The notes under the pieces are model-generated. The model did no database searches. It was given only the letters and a program-made list of their open reading frames with translations, and had not been told where the DNA came from. Shown one piece after another: positions 1-5,113 of a stretch of 5,862 nt of DNA. The position numbers and the translations under genes were made by a program. Source of the DNA: Micrococcales bacterium (GTDB lineage: Bacteria > Actinomycetota > Actinomycetes > Actinomycetales > Dermatophilaceae); contig PMJN01000288.1 in the NCBI GenBank assembly GCA_003157445.1, positions 6,582 to 12,443 of the forward strand. Reading direction: 5' to 3'. Position 1 is the first letter of the stretch; every line of letters begins with the position of its first letter.

Positions 1-106
1 GTATCCGGAGCCGATGCAGCGCTGGGGCCATCTGCGATTGTCCATCGGTCTGGAGGATGTCGACGACCTCGTTCGGGACCTCGCCGGTGCGATGGCTGAT
101 GTGTGA
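1..106 (+). CDS. C-terminal end of a Cys/Met-metabolism PLP-dependent enzyme (partial)
   Basis: Reading from base 2 there are 34 codons and a TGA at 104-106; the rest of the gene lies left of the window. The tail has the order W-G-H-LRLSIGLEDVDDLVRDL followed by a short helix. This matches the C-terminus of the cystathionine gamma-synthase / beta-lyase / O-acetylhomoserine sulfhydrylase family, whose members end in an (L/V)RLS-(V/I)G-(I/L)ED-xxDL(I/V) segment. In that family the Arg of the RLS motif contacts the substrate carboxylate. Which member it is cannot be decided from the tail. The gene faces the sulfonate operon with 31 bp between stop codons, and a transsulfuration or sulfhydrylation enzyme would use the sulfur that operon releases. 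The family call is fairly secure; the pathway link is inference. Confidence 0.8.
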   Translation, partial: YPEPMQRWGHLRLSIGLEDVDDLVRDLAGAMADV

Positions 107-137
107 ACCGCCGACTGAAGAAGAAGCCGACGCCCTA

Positions 138-689
138 TCAGTGCGCCGGGTTTGCAGGCGGAAGGACGCCCGCGAAGCCACCGTCGTGCCAGACCAACGG
201 CTTGTGTGCCCCGTCGGGGTGTTGAACGGACTCCACCCGCGCTACGACAAGGACGTGGTCGCCGATGGGTATGAGCTGTTGGACAACGCACGAGAGGCGG
301 ATTCCGGCGTCGTGCAGCACCGGGATGCCGTGCACATCAGGTACCCACCGGGTGGGGGTGGTGAACCGGTCCGCACCGGGTCGTGCGAACGCTGTGGCTA
401 GCTCGCGGGCATGGGCTGGCAAGAGGTGGACGCCGATTCGCGCCGACTGCTCGAACGTCGGCCAGACGCTCGCCGAGCGGGCTACCATCAGCGAGATAAG
501 GGCCGGCTTCAGGCTGACCGAGGTGAACGTTGTGACGGTCAGCCCGACCGGACGAGGCCCGTCGGCTGCAGTCACCACGACTACACCTGCCGGGTGCTGA
601 CGCAGGGCCTGCCGTAACTGCTCACCGACGGGTTGGTCTTCTCGCAGCGCAGCGTCGGCGTCGCGCAACGGGCCGGCGATGGCGGTCAC
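138..689 (-). CDS. Flavin reductase family protein, likely FMN reductase partner of SsuD
   Basis: A 183-residue protein of the FMN-binding split-barrel flavin reductase family (HpaC/DszD-like), not the flavodoxin-like SsuE family. Visible features are the N-terminal helix and first strand with PAGVVVVT (33-40), the flavin-contacting stretch GLTVTTFTSVSL (49-60), the segment SLMVARSASVWPTF (66-79), FARPGADRF (101-109), the strand GDHVLVVARVE (143-153) and the terminal PLVWHDGGF (164-172). The family uses NAD(P)H to reduce free flavin, which diffuses to a two-component monooxygenase. The start is GTG at 689-687, overlapping the ssuD stop TGA by 4 bp. No good Shine-Dalgarno precedes it, so translation is probably coupled to ssuD. 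It is the last gene of the operon. Family certain; partnership with SsuD inferred from position. Confidence 0.9.
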   Translation of the reverse strand: MTAIAGPLRDADAALREDQPVGEQLRQALRQHPAGVVVVTAADGPRPVGLTVTTFTSVSLKPALISLMVARSASVWPTFEQSARIGVHLLPAHARELATAFARPGADRFTTPTRWVPDVHGIPVLHDAGIRLSCVVQQLIPIGDHVLVVARVESVQHPDGAHKPLVWHDGGFAGVLPPANPAH

Positions 690-1846
690 GACGCGGCTCG
701 CTGGTCTTCGGTGCCGGTTGCCGGGTTCTCAGAATTCGGGTTGCCTGGCGTGTCGCCGAGCAAACCTCGCGCGCGCAGCAGCGGCTTCACGTTCTCGCCG
801 AACCAGTAGGCCTCTTCGAGGTTGGGGTAGCCGCTCAGGATGAACTCGTCGATACCTAGGTCGTGGTACTCCTGGATCCTGTCTGCGACGTCCTCGTGGC
901 TGCCGACGAGCGCAGTGCCTGCTCCACCGCGTACCAGACCGACACCGGCCCAAAGGTTCGGGGAGACCTGGAGGTCGTCACGGTTGCCGCCATGCAGTGC
1001 CAGCATCCGCTGCTGCCCGACGGATCCGCTGGTGCGCAGCTGGGCCTGGGCGGCGGCGACGACCTCGGGGTCCAGCGCGTCCAAGAACCGGCCCGCCTCA
1101 CGCCAGGCATCCTTGGAGGTATCGCGGGTGATCGTGTGCAGTCGGATTCCAAAGCGAAGTCGTCGTCCCTGGCGCTCCGCGAGCTCGCGCACCCGGCCGA
1201 TCTTCTCGGCCACCTGCTGTGGTGGTTCGCCCCACGTCAGGTAGACGTCTGCGTGAGCAGCCGCCACTGGCAAGGCCGCGTCGGATGAGCCACCGAAGTA
1301 GATGTCAGGCAGCGGGTCAGGCGGAGCCGATACCGTCGCACCCTTGACCGTGTAGTGCCTGCCCTCGAAGTCGAAGGGCTCACCGCTCCACGCGCCACGG
1401 ACCACCTGCAGGAACTCGCTCGTGCGGGCGTACCGCTGATCGTGGTCGAGCCAGTCACCGAAGCGTTGTTGTTCTACCGAGTCGCCGCCCGTCACGACGT
1501 TGAGAAGTAGCCTGCCCCGCGACATGCGCTGATATGTGGCGGCCATCTGCGCGGCGAGGGTCGGCGACATCACCCCTGGTCGGAAGGCGACCAGGAACTT
1601 CAGCTGGCGAGTCTCGCGGATCAGGGCTGCTGTCGTCAGCCAGGCGTCCTCGCACCAGGTGCCCGTGGGGGACAGCGCCCCGGTGAACCCGAGATGGTCT
1701 GCGGCGCGCGCCTGCTGGGCCAGGTAGTCGATATCGGGCTCGCGCACAGAGCTCGAGGTCCCCCGCCCGCTGGCTCCGTGGAAGCCGCCCACGATGCTAC
1801 GGCCGTCGCCAGCGGTGCTCAGGAACCAGTGAAGTTTGATGCTCAT
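686..1846 (-). CDS. ssuD: FMNH2-dependent alkanesulfonate monooxygenase
   Basis: A 386-residue luciferase-like TIM-barrel protein, close in length to E. coli SsuD (381). It cleaves alkanesulfonates to aldehyde and sulfite with FMNH2 and O2 in the cytoplasm. Recognisable SsuD signatures are HWFLSTAGDG (6-15), the active-site Cys65 in WCEDAWL, FLVAFRPGVMSPT (84-96), NVVTGGD (116-122), YFGGSSDAA (183-191), YLTWGEPP (202-209), GIRLH with Arg235 and His237 (233-237), SPNLWAGVGLVRGGAGTALV (295-314) with Arg306, and LSGYPNLEEAYWFGE (337-351) with Tyr340. Compared with E. coli SsuD, His11 is Ala12 and His333 is Asn342, and an N-terminal loop near 16-37 is about ten residues longer. The last 25 residues are a Pro/Asn/Glu-rich tail. 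ATG at 1846-1844 overlaps the ssuA stop by 4 bp and has a strong AAGGAG (1854-1859) seven bases upstream. Confidence 0.97.
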   Translation of the reverse strand: MSIKLHWFLSTAGDGRSIVGGFHGASGRGTSSSVREPDIDYLAQQARAADHLGFTGALSPTGTWCEDAWLTTAALIRETRQLKFLVAFRPGVMSPTLAAQMAATYQRMSRGRLLLNVVTGGDSVEQQRFGDWLDHDQRYARTSEFLQVVRGAWSGEPFDFEGRHYTVKGATVSAPPDPLPDIYFGGSSDAALPVAAAHADVYLTWGEPPQQVAEKIGRVRELAERQGRRLRFGIRLHTITRDTSKDAWREAGRFLDALDPEVVAAAQAQLRTSGSVGQQRMLALHGGNRDDLQVSPNLWAGVGLVRGGAGTALVGSHEDVADRIQEYHDLGIDEFILSGYPNLEEAYWFGENVKPLLRARGLLGDTPGNPNSENPATGTEDQRAAS

Positions 1847-2931
1847 GAGTGTGCTCCTTGGCTGATGACGCTCTGGTTGTATCGGGTGTCGATGATGCTG
1901 GAGATCGTGGGGCGTGTCGGGATTACCTTGGCGTTGGCAAAGGCGTCAGCCAACTGCTGCTCGCTGGCGGCGATCTGGGGGCTCAGGGTGATGGGGTCGT
2001 CGCCGCTTCGCAGGGCCGAGGCCAGGGTGACCGCGTAGGGCAGTCCGGTCTGGCTTGCGTAGACCCGTGCCCACTGCTGGTGGTGGGTTTTGGACCAGAT
2101 GTACGCCCGCACCGTGCGCGCCACGAGATCCTGTATGGCGCTGTTGCGTCTGGGGTCAGCCAGGGCGGTGCGGCTGGCGACCTGGAAGCTCAGTCCGTTT
2201 GCCAGTCCCTTTCCGCTGGTCAGAACCCGCGCTCCCAGCTGTTGCTCGGCCTGGGCGGTGTACGGGTCCCACACTGCCCAGGCTGCGACCCTTCCGGCAG
2301 CCAGCGCGGCGTAGCCGTCGGAAGGCGTCAAGAACGTGATCTGTACGTCGGCGGTTCCCAGCCCTGCCTTCTTCAGCTGGAGCAGGAGGTTGCCGTGCGC
2401 GGAGCTCCCCTGGGCCACAGCCACTCGTTTGCCCTTGAGGTCGGCGACGGTTCGCACAGTGGATCCCTTTGGTACCAGGATGGCGTCACCGGCCGCCGAT
2501 GTGCGGGCGGCCGAGATGATGACGATCTTGCCTCCGGCTGCCGCGCTGAAGATCGGGGGAGTGTTGCCCACCCCGCCGACGTCCACGGCCCCGGCGTTCA
2601 CGGCCTCCAGCAGTGGAGGCCCCGAGGTGAAGGTTGACCACTTGATCTTGTACGGCGAGTCTTTGAGTTCGCCGGCCGCTGTGAGTAACGCCTGCAGTCC
2701 GGCCTTCTGGTCGCCGACGTTGAGGGTCAGGCCAGCGAGCTGCTTGGCCGAGATGGTGGCTGGCACCGCGATCTTGGCAGCGACCGGAGCCGCGGACGTT
2801 GTTGGCGTCGCGCAGCCCGCTATGGCAGACAGGGCAGCCAAGCAGGCGAGTACCGCCACCGTCGGTCGGCGTGGGCGTCGACGGATAGGTCGGTCGGTCA
2901 GGTCGGTGGTGTTCGGGTCAGTCTCGTTCAT
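1843..2931 (-). CDS. ssuA: Aliphatic sulfonate ABC transporter, substrate-binding lipoprotein
   Basis: A 362-residue binding protein of the SsuA/TauA (NMT1-like) group. An Arg-rich n-region (RRRPRR, 17-22) and hydrophobic core lead to the lipobox IAGC with Cys40, so the mature protein should be lipid-anchored on the outer face of the membrane. The two-lobed domain begins around LTLNVGDQ (68-75). Family hallmarks are SGPPLLEAVNAGAVDVGGVGN (103-123), DLKGKRVAVAQGSSAH (164-179), LTPSDGYAALAAGRVAAW (201-218) and AVWDPY (219-224). It should capture organosulfonates and hand them to SsuC; the exact substrate is not readable. ATG at 2931-2929 lies 14 bp inside the ssuB 3' end, with GGAG (2941-2944) nine bases upstream. 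The longest overlap in the operon is here. Function is supported by both sequence and neighbours. Confidence 0.94.
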   Translation of the reverse strand: MNETDPNTTDLTDRPIRRRPRRPTVAVLACLAALSAIAGCATPTTSAAPVAAKIAVPATISAKQLAGLTLNVGDQKAGLQALLTAAGELKDSPYKIKWSTFTSGPPLLEAVNAGAVDVGGVGNTPPIFSAAAGGKIVIISAARTSAAGDAILVPKGSTVRTVADLKGKRVAVAQGSSAHGNLLLQLKKAGLGTADVQITFLTPSDGYAALAAGRVAAWAVWDPYTAQAEQQLGARVLTSGKGLANGLSFQVASRTALADPRRNSAIQDLVARTVRAYIWSKTHHQQWARVYASQTGLPYAVTLASALRSGDDPITLSPQIAASEQQLADAFANAKVIPTRPTISSIIDTRYNQSVISQGAHS

Positions 2932-3643
2932 CAGGGGTCACTCCAAGGTCGTCCAGGATGGTGGTGCGTAGGATCTGCCTGCGCGTGGGGTCGTGTGCTG
3001 TGATGGCGGGGACGAGGTGGTCGCCGTGTACTCGTCCGTCGCGCAGGACCAGCACCCGGTCGGCGATGGCCAGCGCTTCATCGACGTCGTGGGTGACCAG
3101 CAAGGTGGTGGGTCTGTGTTCTGCGAACAACCTGCGCAGTAGCGCGTGCATCGAGGCCCGGGTGAGCGCGTCGAGGGCACCGAACGGTTCGTCTAGAAGC
3201 AGGACGTCGGGTCGTCGGGCCAGTGCCCTTGCCAGAGAGACCCGCTGGGCCTGGCCCCCGGACAGCGTCAGTGGCCAACGGTCGGCGAGGTCGGCCAGCT
3301 CGACTTGTTCCAGGGCGGTAAGAGCGTTCGCTCGGGTGTCGTCGCAGCGGTCCAGGCCGAGGACCACGTTGCGCCATACCCGTCGCCAGGGCAGTAGTCG
3401 CGGCTCCTGGAACGCCACGCTGACACTGCCGTTGACTGTCAGGGAGCCGGTGATGGCGTGGTCCAGACCGGCCAACAGGCGCAGCAGTGTGGACTTGCCC
3501 GAGCCGCTGCGCCCTAGCAGGGCCACGACCTGGCCGGCCGCGATGTCCAGGTCCAGACCGGCCAGGACTGGGGCCTGGCCGTATGACTTGTTGATTGCGC
3601 GCAGCGCGATTGCTGGGGTCGGTGGGGGTGCTGTCCTGTTCAC
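2918..3643 (-). CDS. ssuB: Aliphatic sulfonate ABC transporter, ATP-binding protein
   Basis: A 241-residue ABC ATPase that powers sulfonate import at the inner face of the membrane. In order: Walker A GRSGSGKST (44-52), Q-loop Gln79 in FQEPRLLPW, which is typical of the nitrate/sulfonate/taurine ATPase group, signature LSGGQAQR (127-134), Walker B VLLLDE (147-152), D-loop GALD (155-158) and switch His185 in VTHD. All catalytic positions are intact. The chosen start is GTG at 3643-3641, overlapping the ssuC stop by 4 bp with AGGGG (3649-3653) five bases upstream. The reading frame stays open far upstream to 4138, but that part lies inside ssuC in another frame and resembles no protein, so it is not included. 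The length agrees with SsuB relatives (about 240-260). Confidence 0.95.
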   Translation of the reverse strand: MNRTAPPPTPAIALRAINKSYGQAPVLAGLDLDIAAGQVVALLGRSGSGKSTLLRLLAGLDHAITGSLTVNGSVSVAFQEPRLLPWRRVWRNVVLGLDRCDDTRANALTALEQVELADLADRWPLTLSGGQAQRVSLARALARRPDVLLLDEPFGALDALTRASMHALLRRLFAEHRPTTLLVTHDVDEALAIADRVLVLRDGRVHGDHLVPAITAHDPTRRQILRTTILDDLGVTPDERD

Positions 3644-4482
3644 AGGGGCCCCTGCCAGGAGAGTGCGCGTCGTTCGAGCTTGCGCACAACGGTGTCGGTG
3701 AGTAGTCCGAGAACGGCGTAGACGACAAGGCCTACGACCACGACGTCGGTTTGCAGGAACTCTCGTGCGTTGTTGATCATGAAGCCCAGTCCGCTGTTCG
3801 CGTTGACCTGTTCGGCGACGATGAGCGAGAGCCAGGCCATGCCCAGTCCCTGTCGTAGGCCCACCAGGGCGTGCGGTAGCGCAGAGGGCAGTGACACGTG
3901 CCATACCCGCTGGCGGGCAGTGAAGCCCAGCACTCGAGCAGCCTCGAGCAGCTTGGGGTCGCTCTGGCGGACCCCGCTGTGGATGGACAGGTACAGCGGG
4001 AACGCCACACCCATGGCGATCAACAGCACCTTGGGTGTCTCGTCGATTCCGAACCAGAGGATGAACAGCGGCACCAGACCCAGGTGTGGCAGGGTGCGCA
4101 ACGCCTGAACCGGAGGGTCCAGCAGGGCGTCCCCCCACCGTGACAGGCCTGAGAGCAGACCGAGGCTGACGCCGGCCGTTACGCCGAAGAGCAGCCCAAG
4201 CGCGATCCGCCCCGAGCTGACCAGCAGGGCGGACCCGAGCTCACCGCTGGCCGTCAGGCGCCATCCGGTTACCGCGATAGTTGAGGGCGGCGCCAGCAGA
4301 TCGGGTGAGAGGAGCTTCGTGGCGCTAGCCAGCTGCCACAGGGCGAGCACACCCAGCAGGCTGGCCCAGCGAGGGACCGCAGGACGGCGCGAGCGTGGGA
4401 TCACGCTCGGAACGGCGACATCATCACCCACCTGCGGGTCCGAGATCGTCCGTGGCGACGCGGTCAGGACTGAGACGGACAT
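3640..4482 (-). CDS. ssuC: Aliphatic sulfonate ABC transporter, permease protein
   Basis: A 280-residue integral membrane protein of the binding-protein-dependent transport permease family (SsuC/TauC type). A cytoplasmic N-terminus rich in Arg and Pro (about 1-38) precedes roughly six membrane segments: about 39-56, 88-112, 124-146, 150-168, 210-224 and 245-266. The EAA loop that docks with the ATPase is at 180-200 (EAARVLGFTARQRVWHVSLP), with the usual Glu-Ala-Ala and Gly186. PPSTIAVTGW (65-74) and ILWFGIDETPK (141-151) are typical of SsuC. It is the first gene of the operon: ATG at 4482-4480 has GGAG (4488-4491) five bases upstream. Its stop overlaps the GTG start of ssuB by 4 bp. The family is certain; the substrate is assigned from ssuD and ssuA downstream. 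Confidence 0.95.
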   Translation of the reverse strand: MSVSVLTASPRTISDPQVGDDVAVPSVIPRSRRPAVPRWASLLGVLALWQLASATKLLSPDLLAPPSTIAVTGWRLTASGELGSALLVSSGRIALGLLFGVTAGVSLGLLSGLSRWGDALLDPPVQALRTLPHLGLVPLFILWFGIDETPKVLLIAMGVAFPLYLSIHSGVRQSDPKLLEAARVLGFTARQRVWHVSLPSALPHALVGLRQGLGMAWLSLIVAEQVNANSGLGFMINNAREFLQTDVVVVGLVVYAVLGLLTDTVVRKLERRALSWQGPL

Positions 4483-4534
4483 AGATTCTCCAGGTCAGGT
4501 CGAAGTGTTGCAGTTGTGCGCGAACCGAGGACGT

Positions 4535-4594
4535 TCAACAGAGGCGAAGACAGGCAAACAGTCGGCGGCACCGACCGGTTCCTATGCATTGCAC
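4535..4594 (-). CDS. Possible cysteine-rich leader peptide upstream of ssuC
   Basis: A 19-codon reading frame from GTG (4594-4592) to TGA (4537-4535) that ends 52 bp before ssuC. The peptide reads VQCIGTGRCRRLFACLRLC. Four of 19 residues are Cys (3, 9, 15, 19), the last codon before the stop is Cys, and Arg is also abundant. Short Cys-rich reading frames upstream of sulfur genes act in cysteine-responsive control in mycobacteria, so the position fits. A possible hairpin, CGGTCGG / CCGACTG with a 5-base loop (4559-4577), lies inside it. Against it, no Shine-Dalgarno is visible before the GTG, which falls close to the start site expected from TTGACT, so translation would have to be leaderless or nearly so. 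A different short frame (ATG at 4589-4587) overlaps it. This is a suggestion, not an established gene. Confidence 0.3.
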   Translation of the reverse strand: MQCIGTGRCRRLFACLRLC

Positions 4595-4605
4595 AAGAAT
4601 GTGCA
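4590..4605. promoter_or_regulatory. Inverted repeat TGCACA-AGAA-TGTGCA in the ssu leader or promoter
   Basis: Perfect 6-bp arms separated by 4 bp. The arms are echoed further out by CATT/AATG with a 3-base bulge. It lies between the operator-like array (4616-4644) and ssuC and covers the GTG of the possible leader peptide. Depending on the true transcript start it could be a protein-binding dyad or a short RNA hairpin. It is not followed by a T-run, so it is not a standard terminator. Confidence 0.4.
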
Positions 4606-4615
4606 GTAATGAACG

Positions 4616-4644
4616 GTTATAAGTCAAATAACATAACGTTATGT
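4616..4644 (-). promoter_or_regulatory. Putative operator/promoter of the ssu operon with ATAAC half-sites
   Basis: On the plus strand GTTAT (4616-4620), ATAAC (4628-4632), ATAAC (4633-4637) and GTTAT (4638-4642) follow one another, and 4631-4644 (ACATAACGTTATGT) is a perfect 14-bp palindrome. Read toward ssuC, the stretch is CATAAC-GTT-ATGTTA-TTTGACT. TTGACT (4627-4622) is a 5/6 match to a -35 box, but no good -10 stands 16-18 bases on. TATAAC (4621-4616) is a good -10 candidate with a weak -35 inside the palindrome. Either way the dyad overlaps or abuts the -35 region, where a repressor or an activator touching polymerase would bind. TAAC-N5-GTTA also satisfies the loose T-N11-A pattern of LysR-type sites. 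The regulator is unknown. Confidence 0.55.
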
Positions 4645-4645
4645 C

Positions 4646-4989
4646 TCAGATGGTGGAGACGGGCTACCGGTGACGCAGGAGCAGGGCACGTCTCGAGGCG
4701 ATTGCCTCAGCGCGAGAACGTCGCCGACCTTGCCGGAGATGGCATCATGATCCTGGCGGTGACCGCGAGATGGAACTGGCACCAAGGGGCGGTCGACGCT
4801 GTGCTCAGGTGGCCGTATCGCTTCATGGACCAACGATCGGAATCGCCGGCGGCTGGGAAAAGTCCAAGCCACTTTGTGTGCAGCTAGTTCCTCCAGCTCG
4901 ACGGGCGTTGAGTTTGAGGATGACGTCTAGGGCGAGGAACCTGCTGGTCTTGTCGAAAGACGACTCTCGCCGATCAAATATCACCATTG
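4646..4989. other. Intergenic stretch without a recognisable gene
   Basis: About 340 bp between the two operator-like sites. Short open frames exist on both strands (within 4516-4887 plus and 4639-4872 minus), but none has a plausible ribosome binding site or a protein pattern I recognise, and the two strands are open equally. A weak 5-bp hairpin (GTCTT / AAGAC, 4947-4961) has no T-run. The stretch may be an eroded gene or simply a long upstream region. I see no tRNA, known riboswitch or insertion-sequence ends. Confidence 0.5.
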
Positions 4990-5016
4990 GTTAGTATGTC
5001 CATAACATCATGTTAG
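4990..5016 (+). promoter_or_regulatory. Putative operator upstream of the binding-protein gene, same layout as at ssu
   Basis: GTTAG (4990-4994), seven bases, ATAAC (5002-5006), five bases, GTTAG (5012-5016). The core TAACAT-C-ATGTTA (5003-5015) is a perfect dyad around one base. Spacing is identical to 4616-4642, and the sequence CATAAC-N3-ATGTTA (5001-5015) recurs exactly in the ssu copy read toward ssuC. TTGACG (5019-5024) just downstream is a -35-like box (5/6), with no convincing -10 at 16-18 bases. This is consistent with a promoter that needs an activator, or with a different true promoter. Confidence 0.5.
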
Positions 5017-5102
5017 GTTTGACGGGCTCAACCAGACCTCCGGTCATGTGGACGCGCTTGTTATTGCGCGCACCCAACTGGATCCGCCAGCTCCCATCAT
5101 GC

Positions 5103-5107
5103 AAGGA
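5103..5107 (+). promoter_or_regulatory. Ribosome binding site deciding the start of the binding-protein gene
   Basis: AAGGA six bases before ATG 5114. Two other in-frame starts (GTG 5048 and ATG 5099) lack a comparable site, and starting there would put 22 or 5 extra residues before the charged n-region of the signal peptide. Confidence 0.7.
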
Positions 5108-5113
5108 CCAGTC

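Noticed and set aside
107..137. Possible terminator between the convergent PLP-enzyme and flavin reductase genes
   Set aside because: The 31-bp gap holds a direct repeat of GCCGAC rather than an inverted one, and no T-run follows.
1849..2637. Long plus-strand open frame (262 codons) opposite ssuA
   Set aside because: It is antisense to a clear SsuA coding region and has no recognisable protein pattern. Long antisense frames are expected in high-GC DNA.
2958..3701. Plus-strand open frame of 247 codons opposite ssuB
   Set aside because: It is a shadow of the ABC ATPase gene with Arg/Ser-rich low-complexity composition.
3644..4138. Open minus-strand frame extending ssuB upstream to give a 406-residue protein
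   Set aside because: It lies wholly within ssuC in another frame, is rich in Arg, Pro and Gly, and resembles no domain. The GTG at 3643 with its ribosome binding site gives a normal SsuB length.
4947..4961. Hairpin GTCTT-GTCGA-AAGAC as a terminator or attenuator
   Set aside because: The stem is only 5 bp, the loop is unpaired, there is no adjacent T-run on either strand, and no gene ends nearby.
5045..5056. HVDAL in frame upstream of the binding protein, recalling the HVDL motif of actinobacterial sulfur-gene leader peptides
   Set aside because: The frame runs straight into the binding protein without its own stop, lacks the flanking Arg pairs and terminal LCR, and has no ribosome binding site. 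The match is too short.
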